From assembly GCA_965247965.1 (NCBI GenBank), contig OZ252053.1, positions 6,944,001 through 7,008,000 of the forward strand: a stretch of DNA of 64,000 nucleotides, read 5' to 3'. Of this stretch, positions 45,153-54,742 are shown one piece after another; within the stretch, counting starts at the first letter, position 1, and every line of letters starts with the position of its first letter. The notes under the pieces were generated by a model. It ran no database searches. It saw nothing but the letters and a program-made list of their open reading frames with translations, and was not told the origin of the DNA. The DNA is from UBA7328 sp965247965 (GTDB lineage: Bacteria > Bacteroidota > Bacteroidia > Chitinophagales > Saprospiraceae). The position numbers and the translations under genes are program-made.

Positions 45153-46391
45153 CTATTTCACCAATCGCTCCACAACCCGACCAATAGACAACCCCTGCAC
45201 AACAATAGAAAAAATCACAACAACATAGGTCACTGTCAATATCAATTCTCTATTCATATCGGGTAAAAGGCTTAAAGCCAAAGCAATGGAAATACCTCCT
45301 CTCAGCCCACCCCATGTCATGATCAATCCGGTATTGGGAATAAAATTTAATTTTTCTTTATAAAGAGAAATTGGAATGCTCAGGCTGATCCATCGTATAG
45401 CCAAAATCAACGGGATACAAATGACGCCTGCAATGATAAACCTGCCATTATAAGGCAGTATAAGAATCTCCAGGCCGATGAGGACAAACAAAATTCCATT
45501 TAAGATAGCATCTGACGTCTCCCAGAATTTGTCGATGTATTGCTCTGTAATTTCGGACATAGAAGTATCCCTGACCGTATCGTGCCCTACGATCAAGCCG
45601 GCTACGACAACCGCCAACGGGCCCGAAAAATGGAGTTGATGAGCGAGCATATAACCGCCCATTACGATGGCCAGTGTGATCAAAACTTCGACGCTATAAT
45701 CATCAATACTTTTCATCAATCGATAAGCAATAAAGCCAAGGGCTAAACCCAAAATAATGCCACCGGCGACTTCCTGAACGAGCAACAGGCCAATGTCCTG
45801 AAAAGTAATATTATGCCAACCGGCTTTAGCAATTCCGTAAATAGTTAGAAAAATGACTACTGCGATGCCATCATTGAAAAGGGATTCTCCGACTATTTTG
45901 GTTTCCAGCTTCTTAGGCACTCCCGCCTTCTTGAGTATCCCTAACACAGCTATCGGGTCAGTAGGCGAAATGAGCGCTCCGAATAGAAGACAGTAGATAT
46001 ATGGTGTGCTCAATCCCAGTAGTGCGAAAATGTAAAACGTTGCCGTCCCGATGAGAAATGTCGACACCAAGACACCGAATGTAGCAAAGGCCAGGATCGG
46101 GCCGCGTTGTACCCTTAGTTGATCAAAATTAGTATGCATGGCTCCGGCAAAGAGCAAAAAGCTTAGCATTACTTCCAGGAGAACGGTACTGAAATCCACA
46201 TGGCTAATCAAATTTTTTAAAGGGTTGGTGATATCGGCATTAGTCCAACCCAAGACAATCAATACCAAACTCAACAAAATGGTGATGACCATTTCACCAA
46301 TCGTATAAGGCAACTTGACAAAGCGGGCGTTGATGTAGGAAAATACCGCCGAAATGACGACAAGAATAGTTATGATATTGAATAATTCCAT
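45153..46391 (-). CDS. Na+/H+ antiporter (CPA1/NhaP type)
   Basis: 412 residues with about 12 hydrophobic segments. The CPA1 ion-site region is G-A-L-I-S-P-T-D-P-I-A-V-L-G, and ESLFNDGIAVVIF follows it. W-G-G-L-R-G-G-I-S is the later arginine-glycine signature. No long cytoplasmic tail is present. It exchanges sodium for protons at the inner membrane, expected in a marine bacterium. Confidence 0.9.
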   Translation of the reverse strand: MELFNIITILVVISAVFSYINARFVKLPYTIGEMVITILLSLVLIVLGWTNADITNPLKNLISHVDFSTVLLEVMLSFLLFAGAMHTNFDQLRVQRGPILAFATFGVLVSTFLIGTATFYIFALLGLSTPYIYCLLFGALISPTDPIAVLGILKKAGVPKKLETKIVGESLFNDGIAVVIFLTIYGIAKAGWHNITFQDIGLLLVQEVAGGIILGLALGFIAYRLMKSIDDYSVEVLITLAIVMGGYMLAHQLHFSGPLAVVVAGLIVGHDTVRDTSMSEITEQYIDKFWETSDAILNGILFVLIGLEILILPYNGRFIIAGVICIPLILAIRWISLSIPISLYKEKLNFIPNTGLIMTWGGLRGGISIALALSLLPDMNRELILTVTYVVVIFSIVVQGLSIGRVVERLVK

Positions 46392-46626
46392 TTGGCAAAC
46401 TTAGTGAATCCCCTGGCTTAGAAAGGCGTTCTATAAAGTTGAATGCAATTTCAAACTTTTGCTATTGGTCCAACCCCCTGTAAACTGGACACAATTTCAA
46501 ATTTAGGTTGGGGCAGTAGTGGGCTTTTCAAATCTTTATGTAAATGTATGTCTCCATCAGTATTTGTAAAGGGTATATAAACAGCGGCTTTGGCCGCTGC
46601 CCTTGACAAACCCTGATTCCAACATT
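46392..46626. other. Short gap, possible end of a broken IS3 element
   Basis: Contains C-C-C-C-T-G-T-A-A-A-C-T-G-G-A-C-A-C near 46478-46492, which looks like an IS3-type end, and AGCGGCTTTGGCCGCTG as a small hairpin. It probably belongs to the IS3 remnant on the other side of IS copy 3. No gene seen. Confidence 0.35.
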
Positions 46627-48498
46627 GAGTCCACTCCGATTACCACACATTTTTCAAGCGTACATTTGCCAGCTGCGGCCAAAACCCTGGAATTTTCTTA
46701 AGTGCAATATTGTTGCATAAGCATTCCTGAGGGTTGCGATGATGATATTTGGAAATCCGAGGGCATTTTCGACCAATTTATCGTTAATTCTTCTAAAATT
46801 CGTCCAAAGTACTCGTGACAGGACATAAATTTGACATTTGAATAAACCCCGATATAATATTTTGTTCCTTTTTTTGAGCCGGTGAAAACATTGATGTATG
46901 GTCGATTCCACATTGGCTCTTAGATTGTGGGTGTGCTCATCTAATGTTTCTTGCATCTGTTGAAATAAAAAATAGTTTTCTACTTCATCTTTGGTCATAT
47001 ACCGACCTCGGGTGTCGTGTTTAATGACGTATTTGTTGGTCTTCTCGTTAAACTTTACCGCGCACTGTTCTCCTGTCTTTTTTCGCCATACTTGAAGATT
47101 GTTATTCTCATCTCGTTTCATTGTATAGGCCTGCTTTCCCCCTTTTGTATTAGCTAACTTCCATTCGGGCGTGGTCGTTTCTGACATTGCTTTTCTGTTG
47201 GCCTTGCTGTCGTATCCGCCATCCGTGATGGCCTGTTCTATTTTATTCTTTTCTTGACCTGATTCATCCTTATCTGGATTTAATACATCCTGGATATGGT
47301 CGATAGATTCGATTAAAAACTCGTCTTCTGTAATATTGGCCGGTACTACCTGGGCATCTACGATTAGGTCTATTTCATTTTCTTCTGTACACGTTTCACT
47401 TATGTTGGCATGATAGCCCGATATGGTCTGTTTATTTTCTGCTTTACCTTTAGTACGGTAGGCAGCATCAGGATCATGAATGGACTGCACACTGCCACTC
47501 GATATGTCTCTTGCAGCTTTGGGTCTCGGAGTATTCTCCTGTTTAGTTTGCTGTTCAGATTCATCACAGACCGCGCTGATTTTTGTTTTATCATCAGAGG
47601 CACTCGGAGGTTTTTGCTCATTAGATTCCTCTGATTGTTCTTCATACTGTTCTTCGTAGAGCCGCTTGAGATCTTGGTAGCCTGTCAATCCCGCCGCCTG
47701 GCCATGACTCAAGAGTACCTTTATGATCTTACCCATACCTACTAGCAGTTCCTCTTTTTCTTTTTTGTTTAATGGGTAGACAATATTGGAGGCACTTTGG
47801 CTTTTTAGCTTTTCTAAAAGCTCGCATGATTCTTTATCCAATTGATCTGTAAGCAGTTCTACCATAAGGTCTTTACTGCATACTCGTACAGCTTCGATTA
47901 TCATCTGGACTCGAGTGCAGCGTGCAATATTGGAATTAATCAACTTCGAATCCAATCGTATTTTCTTACCGCTCACCTTGTATTGCTCTATCTGCCCAAT
48001 AGTGATTTGTTTAAATGCCGCCTTCATCAAATCCTCCCCATGGTCTTCATTATACTCTACCATGCTCTGTCTGAACTTATAGTAAGTCGATTCGGTCGGA
48101 ATATCCTCATTTATATTCGAATATCCCAAAGCAAGCATGACCCTGGTGTTGAATCGACATTCATCAAAAAGTTGTTCATCAGTCCAACCTTTACCTTCTT
48201 TAAGGATAATCATTCCCATTAAAACTCTAATTGAGCAATTGGGCCGGCCTCCTTGATTATAAAGCACCTCGAACAATCCTTCGTCTATGCGAGATACCAC
48301 TTCTTTAAAAAATATATTATGCCAACCATTTGGATCATCCAGAAGCTCTCGCTTCCGTTCTGATAGCATCCCTCCTATCGATTTGAATAGATCAACTTGT
48401 GAATTTGTACTACGTTTAAACATATCACAAATTAAATATATATGTCATCTTATTGTAATATTTGACATGATTTATGATTTAGTTTTCGGAGTGGACTC
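46627..48498 (-). mobile_element. IS1182-like insertion sequence, copy 3
   Basis: 1872 bp, with the same ends and a 6-base duplication AACATT (46621-46626 and 48499-48504). It is inserted near the 3' end of the IS3 remnant. Its orientation is the same as that of copies 1 and 2. Confidence 0.95.
46654..48423 (-). CDS. IS1182-like transposase (copy 3)
   Basis: 589 residues, intact, and the form that best matches a consensus of the three copies. Catalytic motifs are unchanged. Confidence 0.9.
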   Translation of the reverse strand: MFKRSTNSQVDLFKSIGGMLSERKRELLDDPNGWHNIFFKEVVSRIDEGLFEVLYNQGGRPNCSIRVLMGMIILKEGKGWTDEQLFDECRFNTRVMLALGYSNINEDIPTESTYYKFRQSMVEYNEDHGEDLMKAAFKQITIGQIEQYKVSGKKIRLDSKLINSNIARCTRVQMIIEAVRVCSKDLMVELLTDQLDKESCELLEKLKSQSASNIVYPLNKKEKEELLVGMGKIIKVLLSHGQAAGLTGYQDLKRLYEEQYEEQSEESNEQKPPSASDDKTKISAVCDESEQQTKQENTPRPKAARDISSGSVQSIHDPDAAYRTKGKAENKQTISGYHANISETCTEENEIDLIVDAQVVPANITEDEFLIESIDHIQDVLNPDKDESGQEKNKIEQAITDGGYDSKANRKAMSETTTPEWKLANTKGGKQAYTMKRDENNNLQVWRKKTGEQCAVKFNEKTNKYVIKHDTRGRYMTKDEVENYFLFQQMQETLDEHTHNLRANVESTIHQCFHRLKKRNKILYRGLFKCQIYVLSRVLWTNFRRINDKLVENALGFPNIIIATLRNAYATILHLRKFQGFGRSWQMYA

Positions 48499-48549
48499 AA
48501 CATTCATTGAACACTAACATTTCAAAATCCACAAATTCTATTTTCAAAC

Positions 48550-48996
48550 TTAAACATATTGCTGAGTATAATCCTTTGACCATACCTTTTGGTCGTTTTT
48601 GTTTTGGATCAGACCACAGTCAAGAACTTCATCCAACTCATATTGTTTCATGTCCCTTTGCTGACCCTGGAGATATTTGCAGGGTGATTGATATCCCACC
48701 CCCGAATGTATCCTTTCAAAGTTATAAAATCGTATAAATCTATTCATCGTATCCCGACACTCTTTAATATCCACAAACTCACATTCCTGACAAACTACCT
48801 TCTCTATTATGCTATGATATGACTCGATATGAGCATTTTGCTCAGGTGTGGCTGGTTTGCAAAACTCTTGGGTGACACCTCGCATTTCAAAATACTTTTG
48901 CACCATGGTCGCCTCAAATTGCGACCCATTATCATTGCGTACATAAAAATGTTCTGGCAATGGGTAGATGCTAAATAGTTGATCAAATAGCCCCAT
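48550..48996 (-). pseudogene. IS3-family transposase (OrfB) C-terminal fragment
   Basis: 148 codons with the integrase core end: HFYVRNDNGSQFEA (Asp of the DDE triad), KPATPEQNAHIESYHSI (Glu) and F-Y-N-F-E-R-I-H. The N-terminal two thirds with the first aspartate are missing because the IS6-like element cuts it at 48997. IS copy 3 is inserted downstream at 48498. It is inactive. Confidence 0.85.
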
Positions 48997-49784
48997 GGGT
49001 TCTGTCGCATCTGCGAAGTCCAAATTATGCAATACCTAACTTTGTAGCCACAAATACTACAAATATGTTCAAAGGCCATTGTTTTCCGGCATCGATTATT
49101 AAACATGCTGTGTACCTTAAACTGAGATTTTCCCTTAGCTATAGAGATATTGAGGAGTTGTTAAAGATGCGAGGTGTAAAGGTAGATCATGCGACAATTC
49201 AAAGATGGGTTTTCAAGTTTACGCCAATTTTTGAAACCAATTTCAGAACAAGGAAACGAATGGCAGGTGGCAGATGGAGAATGGATGAAACGTATGTGAA
49301 GGTAAAAGGTCAATGGATGTTTCTCTATTGAGCAGTAGATAAACAAGGCATGACTATAGATTTCATGCTTAGCCCTAGTAGAAAGAAGCGATCAGCTCAT
49401 GCATTTCTGATAAAGGCAATAAATCAGAATGGCGTGCCGTCACTAATAAACATAGACAAGAGCGGAGCAAACAAGGCCGGAATCAAGGTTTTCAACAAGC
49501 GGAATTGGACGAAGATCAAGTGGAGGCAATGCAAATACCTCAATAATATTGTGGAGCAAGATCACAGGTTCATCAAATGGCGAATTGGACCAATGTTAGG
49601 ATTCAAATCATTTGAATCAGCGAAACGAACACTGGCAGGTATTGAATTGGTTAGAATGCTAAAAAAGAACCAAATGATAGATTCTAAATCGAGTACCTAC
49701 AAATCTTTTTGTTCTTTGGCAGCGTGATTTTGGAAGTGAAAGTAGGAATTGCTATTTTTAAGTTAAACAGATGCGACAGAACCC
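48997..49784 (+). mobile_element. IS6-like insertion sequence
   Basis: 788 bp with inverted ends GGGTTCTGTCGCATCTG (left) and its reverse complement (right), which suits the IS6 family in length and end type. No 8-base duplication is seen (left flank GCCCCAT, right flank TATTGTT), so one end may have been joined by recombination. It is inserted in the IS3 remnant and carries a transposase with an in-frame stop. Confidence 0.85.
49065..49727 (+). pseudogene. IS6-like transposase with in-frame TGA
   Basis: 221 codons counting through the stop. The first half has a helix-turn-helix with S-Y-R-D-I-E-E-L-L and the first DDE aspartate in R-M-D-E-T-Y-V-K. The frame stops at TGA 49329-49331 after M-F-L-Y and continues in the same frame as A-V-D-K-Q-G-M-T-I-D-F with N-I-D-K-S-G-A-N and N-I-V-E-Q-D-H-R-F. 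The family usually has arginine at the stop position, so CGA to TGA is the likely change. The element cannot move on its own. Confidence 0.85.
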
Positions 49785-50464
49785 TATTGTTTGATATAGC
49801 AAATTGTGATTTCAAAACAAATTAGGGCTAAATCCTATTTTGATGTGTTAGTGGTCGGGTGGCGGTTTCTGAAAATCCTGTCATACTTCGGCAAGCTCAG
49901 CACAAGTCCTCAGCGTGCCTAGTGAGTCGAACTTGTCATCCTGTAGCGAGCCTGGCGAGTGGAAGGATAGACAGGTCAAGTGCACAGAAAATTTCGACTG
50001 AACGATTTCGGCGCAGCCGAGACAGAATGGAGAAATCTATTCAGTAGACAAGGCAAATCTATTATCTTTTGGTGCTAAACGACAAGATTTCTCCATTCAC
50101 TCCGTTCAGTCGAAATACGCGTAAGACTAACGACACTGCTCATCCTTCGACTCGCTCCTACGGTCGCTCCCTACCTATGACATCTATGCCAATGCGCGCC
50201 CCTGACCCCTGTTTTTCCTCTACGCTGCGCTTCGTTCCAAAACCGGGGAAGCCGCGCTCCATGATTAGAGATGTCATCATTTTAATCGGTTAAAGCTACC
50301 GGCTTTAATGACGGGTTCAGGATGACAGCTATCAAACAATGACGCTGTCTAAGTTCTGGTCGTCCTTTACGCCTATCATGCAGCACATCAAATTAGGAAT
50401 TGGCCCAAATTAGGAGAATGCATGAGAGTTTGAATAGTCATGCTCTCCCCACTTCTTGAATTCG
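49785..50464. other. Gene-free gap with repeats
   Basis: 680 bases without a convincing gene. It holds degenerate TTCGGCAAGCTCAGC-type and TCGACTCGCTCC-type repeats and a large inverted repeat at 49992-50115. A possible IS6-end copy is not seen. The 3' edge is the end of the AGPS-like gene on the minus strand. Confidence 0.5.
49992..50115. repeat. Long inverted repeat
   Basis: The left arm TTTCGACTGAACG, with GAATGGAGAAATCT after a 20-base spacer, is matched on the right by AGATTTCTCCATTC and CGTTCAGTCGAAA. The arms surround a 46-base centre. Such repeats are widespread intergenic palindromes in Bacteroidota. Confidence 0.6.
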
Positions 50465-52057
50465 TCACTCCCTGATTACCAACACATCGGGATTCAAAAT
50501 CCACTTTGGATCCAACTCACTTTTGATGGCTCTTAGCGATTTTCCAAATATTTTAGACCGTTGTTTCGCATAATAAGGTTGATGGTCTTTTCCGACCGCA
50601 TGATGGTGGGTGATCGTACCTCCGAGTTCGATTATAGCTTCTGATACTACTTTTTTGATCTTATCCCATTGCTCTATCTCGCAACCTGTTTGTCCCTTAG
50701 CGATAACCGTGTAATAGGGAGCCGGGCCATCCGGATAAAGATGGGTAAACCGGCAACTGATCGTGCCTGCTCCGCATATTTCCTTGATTGCCCTTTTTGC
50801 TCTTGCCAATATTTCTTTATGGAAATGGTCGAATTGATCCCAGGTCACTGCAGTTTCGAACGTTTCCATTATACAGCCCATTCTTACAAACTCATCTCTT
50901 AAATAGGGAGCTTCCAGGAAAGATCTTTTCCACCGGTCTGCTTTTGCATCTCTGCCCTCTTTTCTGATTTTTACGGTCCACCTTCCATTGCTCTCCGCAC
51001 AGATTTCTAATGCTTGAGCCATGTACGGACTCATGTCTCTTTTTGCGGATTCGAAACCAAGTATCAATATTGCATGGCTTCCGTCGCCGAGTCCATTGGA
51101 CAAAGCTTCAAGTGGATCGACCAATCGCGCATTCGATGGATTCAGTCCTGATTGTGATATTAATCTGCACGCTTCTACCGCTTCATCCCAGTTTTTGAAT
51201 TTGACCGTTTGGGCCTCCTTGTGTTTAGGAAGGTCCTGGAGACGCATCCACGCTTCGGTAATAATGCCAAAAATGCCTTCCGAACCTGATATGAAGCGCT
51301 CTTCACTTTGGCCCGCTCCTGATCCGGGCAATCTACGCGATTGCATGGCTCCCGATGGAGTCAGAACTCTTACCGATTGCACAAATTCGTCGATATGGGT
51401 GTACAGCGTTGCAAAATGGCCTCCTGATCTGGTAGCGATCCAACCCCCTAATGTGCTAAACTCAAAACTTTGTGGAAAATGTCTTAACGTAAAGCCATGA
51501 GGCCTCAATCCACTTTCTAATTGAGGGCCATAAATGCCAGCTTGAATACGCGCTGCGCGACTTTTTTTATCAATTTCCAATATGCGGTCAAAGTGACGCA
51601 TATCCACTGTAACAACTCCCCGATACTTTTCATCCATTGTAGGTTCGACGCCACCTACTACCGAAGAACCTCCTCCATATGGAATCAGGGAAATCCGATT
51701 TTTCTCTACGTAATCAAATAATTTTAAAATATCGTCTTCAGTTTTGGGGAACGCTATGTAGTCTGGTGGATTATCAAACATTCCGTGTGAACCGCGCCAT
51801 ATATCCCGGAATGATTTGCCATAGCAATGCGAGATACGATTTAATTTGTCACTGGAGCATATCGTTTTGAGTTGATCGGAAATTTCAAAGCGGGGCTTTC
51901 GCAATTTGATTTTTTGAATATCGGGTTTTGGAATGGATTTAAATTCCTTGATGCCAAGACTCATCCCGAGCAGGGATTTATACTCCTCTAGCCTTCCGGC
52001 GTCGACTTCGTAATCTAAATATCCCCATCCCCAGAAGCTTTGGTTATGTTCTGACAT
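50465..52057 (-). CDS. FAD-binding oxidase, alkyldihydroxyacetonephosphate synthase-like
   Basis: 530 residues. The FAD-binding PCMH domain shows PYGGGSSVVGGVEP and PQSFEFSTLGGWIATRSGGH. The C-terminal domain has T-H-H-H-A-V-G-K-D-H, the histidine cluster of alkylglycerone-phosphate synthases. In animals these make ether lipids. In bacteria homologues act on varied substrates, so the reaction is not certain. It lies alone on the minus strand, 98 bases after the DJ-1-type gene. Confidence 0.8.
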   Translation of the reverse strand: MSEHNQSFWGWGYLDYEVDAGRLEEYKSLLGMSLGIKEFKSIPKPDIQKIKLRKPRFEISDQLKTICSSDKLNRISHCYGKSFRDIWRGSHGMFDNPPDYIAFPKTEDDILKLFDYVEKNRISLIPYGGGSSVVGGVEPTMDEKYRGVVTVDMRHFDRILEIDKKSRAARIQAGIYGPQLESGLRPHGFTLRHFPQSFEFSTLGGWIATRSGGHFATLYTHIDEFVQSVRVLTPSGAMQSRRLPGSGAGQSEERFISGSEGIFGIITEAWMRLQDLPKHKEAQTVKFKNWDEAVEACRLISQSGLNPSNARLVDPLEALSNGLGDGSHAILILGFESAKRDMSPYMAQALEICAESNGRWTVKIRKEGRDAKADRWKRSFLEAPYLRDEFVRMGCIMETFETAVTWDQFDHFHKEILARAKRAIKEICGAGTISCRFTHLYPDGPAPYYTVIAKGQTGCEIEQWDKIKKVVSEAIIELGGTITHHHAVGKDHQPYYAKQRSKIFGKSLRAIKSELDPKWILNPDVLVIRE

Positions 52058-52102
52058 TATTTGTATGTAATATCTTAATAATCAATGACTTAAGTTAGTA
52101 TG

Positions 52103-52148
52103 AGATATGCCGATAGCCGTTCTCAAAATTTCGAAATTTGGCATATCT
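52103..52148. repeat. Small inverted repeat of the AGATATGCC type
   Basis: AGATATGCC at the left pairs with GGCATATCT at the right; the middle includes TTTCGAAATTTGGC, like the two copies at 3587 and 9453. It sits between two minus-strand genes. Confidence 0.55.
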
Positions 52149-52155
52149 TATCTAC

Positions 52156-52743
52156 TTATTCAGCCAAACATTCAAAATTCAACTTATAAAATTGCGGATG
52201 CGATTGCCAAGTCTGTCCGGTAATTATGCGACCATCTCTTACCGCCTGTTCTTTCCCGATAAAAGTACCCCCACAGGATTCTACTTCAAATTTCACGTGC
52301 TCGTAACAAGTCACTTTCTTGTCTTGAACCAAACCGGCCGTGACCAAAATCTGTATACCGTGACAGATCGCGAAAATATTTTTTCCAGCTCGATCAAAAT
52401 CTCTGACAAGTTTGATCACTTTCGGGTCATTCCGCAAAAACTCCGGCGCGCGCCCTCCGATGATAAGAATGCATTCGTAGGCAGCAGAGGTGGCATTGGA
52501 AATCTCGATATCCGATTCTACATGGTATCCTTTTCTTTCGATATAGGTGTCCCAACCTGGTTCGAAATCGTGCATGACCAGGTTGAGAAGCTTTTTTGAC
52601 GGGGCGGCAATGTGCACTTCCCAACCGGCCTCTTCAAACCTATGTTTTGCGTATAAGGTCTCATAACTTTCACCTCCGTCCCCTGTGAGTATCAATATTC
52701 TATCCATGGTAAATCCGTCTTTTCGAAAAGAATCAGAGTGCAT
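52156..52743 (-). CDS. DJ-1/PfpI-family protein
   Basis: 195 residues from ATG at 52743, or 183 from the ATG at 52707 (M-D-R-I-L-I-L-T). The nucleophile elbow A-I-C-H-G-I-Q-I holds the reactive cysteine, and ILIIGGRAPEFL with its glutamate region is present. Family members are glyoxalases, proteases or stress proteins; which one is unknown. The first start overlaps the small upstream reading frame by 11 bases, supporting coupling from 52743. Confidence 0.85.
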   Translation of the reverse strand: MHSDSFRKDGFTMDRILILTGDGGESYETLYAKHRFEEAGWEVHIAAPSKKLLNLVMHDFEPGWDTYIERKGYHVESDIEISNATSAAYECILIIGGRAPEFLRNDPKVIKLVRDFDRAGKNIFAICHGIQILVTAGLVQDKKVTCYEHVKFEVESCGGTFIGKEQAVRDGRIITGQTWQSHPQFYKLNFECLAE

Positions 52744-52846
52744 AATAGCAAATGATCAAGACGGAAGCAATAAGATCAACAATCACGAATAAAACGAGTA
52801 ATCGCGTCAATTGATCCTTGCTGACCTTTAAATTTAATCCGTTCAT
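52733..52846 (-). CDS. Putative 37-residue membrane peptide
   Basis: ATG at 52844-52846 to TGA at 52733-52735. A polar start (M-N-G-L-N-L-K-V-S-K-D-Q) is followed by one transmembrane segment (LLVLFVIVDLIASVLIICYY). It overlaps the DJ-1-type gene start, so translational coupling is likely. Unknown function; a real gene is plausible because the layout is compact, but it is not proven. Confidence 0.45.
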   Translation of the reverse strand: MNGLNLKVSKDQLTRLLVLFVIVDLIASVLIICYYAL

Positions 52847-53020
52847 GTTAATGTTAATTCGAGTGCTTGAAGGTATACATAAATTCAAAAGTTATTAGGC
52901 CGACAAAGGGCAAATCAAATTTACATCGTCCGACGAAGTCTTGACGTAGTTGGATTTGGTTCAAGAAAAATATCGGTATGGTGTGATTTGCACGTTTGTA
53001 CACCTATTTTCGTTGCATGG

Positions 53021-53069
53021 TCGCAAATCCGCCTTCGCTAAAGCTACCGCGGACAAGGTAAATTTGCGA
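53021..53069. repeat. Hairpin before the DASS gene
   Basis: TCGCAAAT at the left pairs with ATTTGCGA at the right, with CCGCCTT against CAAGG nearby. It ends 16 bases before the transporter start and may be a small palindromic repeat or a leader structure. Confidence 0.45.
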
Positions 53070-53085
53070 CGCCATTAGCTGTGAG

Positions 53086-54501
53086 ATGAAAAGTATCGCT
53101 TCCACGTCAAATGTCAAGCTATTGATCTGTGTCCTCCTTGCCGCAGTGATGTGGCAGTTTGATGATGCAATTGATATGCCTGCACAGGCATGGCATATTT
53201 TTTCCATCTTCCTTGCCGTCATCTTGAGTTTTATTTTACGACCATACCCTATGGGATTTTGTGTTCTAATAGGCTTGATCTCACTCGTCATCCTTCAATC
53301 TCTCACCATAAATGAAGCCCTATCTGGTTTTGCTGATCCTACGGTTTGGCTTGTCGTCGTGGCTTTTCTTCTGGCCCAGGCGGTAATTAATACGGGTTTT
53401 GGAAAACGGCTCGCCACTCTTTTAGTTGTAAGATTGGGTAAGACTGTCCGGGGCCTTGCATATGCGTTTTGTGGTTCGGAATTTCTGCTTGGATCGGTAA
53501 TGCCTTCTAATACGGCCAGGGGTGGAGGTATTCATGCTCCTATTGTAAATTCATTATCTCATTCCCTTGATTCTACTGCGGAAAATAATCCCGAACGAGC
53601 CGGTCAATATTTAATTTTAGTCGGGGCTCATGCCAATCTGATCGTAGCTGCTATGTTCATGACAGGAATGGCCGGTAATCCCCTGGTAAGCAAGGCTGCT
53701 GAGGATATTTTCAATGTAAATTTTGGGTGGGGCACATGGATCCTGGGCTCCATTGTTCCCGGTGTCATTTCGCTGTTGCTACTTCCTCAGATCATGTATT
53801 TACTCGCCCGGCCAAGCCTGAAAGAAGGTAAAAAAGCGCAGGAAAATGCAAAATCAATTCTGAGGGAAATGGGGCCCATGCACTGGAAAGAAAAAGTGAT
53901 GTTCATTGTATTGGTCGCAATGCTTATACTATGGACCACAAAGTTCATTCACGGAATGGGCACTACCCTTGTTGCCTGGATTGGGATGCTCATCTTAATT
54001 CTTTCCAAAGCGCAGACCTGGAACGATATTATAGAAAATGAAAAAGCGTGGGACACTTTAGTATGGCTGGGAGGTCTGCTCACCATGGCCAATATGCTTC
54101 TGGAGTACGGCTTTATCCATTGGTTTGTCAATAATCTGAAGGGATTGGTTTCGGTATATTCGGCATTGATGGTAGTGCTCGTTTTAGGTATTTTTTATTT
54201 CTACAGCATGTATGCATTTTCAATGCTTACAGCCCATATTGCGGCGATGGTGGCGCCGTTTTTGGCGGTGTGCCTGACCGCAGGAGTCGAGCCGATGCTG
54301 GCCGTTGCTGTCTTCGCCTATTTTTCATGCCTTTGCGGCTGTACTACTAATTATTCGACCGGGCCTGTAATTATCTACTTTGGATTGGGATACGTGAAAG
54401 CGCCGAAATGGTTTACCATTGGTTTTGTCATTTCCTTGTTTCATTTGATCGTTTGGATACCTATTGGGTTGGTTTGGTGGAAGGTTTTGGGGTGGTGGTA
54501 G
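53086..54501 (+). CDS. DASS-family anion symporter (dicarboxylate/tricarboxylate type)
   Basis: 471 residues with about 11 hydrophobic segments. The DASS signature S-N-T-A-R-G-G-G (with V-M-P before it) carries the first substrate/sodium site, and a second set is seen as C-G-C-T-T-N-Y-S-T-G-P. It imports dicarboxylates or related anions with sodium. It stands alone; upstream lies a small hairpin. Confidence 0.88.
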   Translation: MKSIASTSNVKLLICVLLAAVMWQFDDAIDMPAQAWHIFSIFLAVILSFILRPYPMGFCVLIGLISLVILQSLTINEALSGFADPTVWLVVVAFLLAQAVINTGFGKRLATLLVVRLGKTVRGLAYAFCGSEFLLGSVMPSNTARGGGIHAPIVNSLSHSLDSTAENNPERAGQYLILVGAHANLIVAAMFMTGMAGNPLVSKAAEDIFNVNFGWGTWILGSIVPGVISLLLLPQIMYLLARPSLKEGKKAQENAKSILREMGPMHWKEKVMFIVLVAMLILWTTKFIHGMGTTLVAWIGMLILILSKAQTWNDIIENEKAWDTLVWLGGLLTMANMLLEYGFIHWFVNNLKGLVSVYSALMVVLVLGIFYFYSMYAFSMLTAHIAAMVAPFLAVCLTAGVEPMLAVAVFAYFSCLCGCTTNYSTGPVIIYFGLGYVKAPKWFTIGFVISLFHLIVWIPIGLVWWKVLGWW

Positions 54502-54502
54502 G

Positions 54503-54600
54503 AGTCGCCAGTCGGGAGCGAACCTGTCCCGACTGGAACTAAGTGAAACGTCGGGAGCGGAGATCCCGACTGGAGTGTAGCGAAACGTCGGGACGGCAAG
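54503..54600. repeat. Two tandem hairpin units
   Basis: CAGTCGGGA and TCCCGACTG form one hairpin, and CGTCGGGAGC with ATCCCGACTGG form a second; the connecting AGTGAAA/AGCGAAA repeats. It follows the transporter stop by one base, and the hairpins could end its transcript. Confidence 0.55.
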
Positions 54601-54742
54601 CGAAGAAAATATCTAATCTTTAGCAACAAAATGTTGCCTTGAGGTGCTTCATTAACAAGGCCCTGCAGCTATCATGCAGTGTATGGTAAGATTTTACCAG
54701 ACAGGAAACATAGTATTTTCCTATTGTGCTCTTCTGAATTCC

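Noticed and set aside
42948..46626. Composite transposon formed by IS copies 2 and 3
   Set aside because: The copies are direct repeats and could act so, but each has its own 6-base duplication, so they inserted separately. No duplication surrounds the whole segment.
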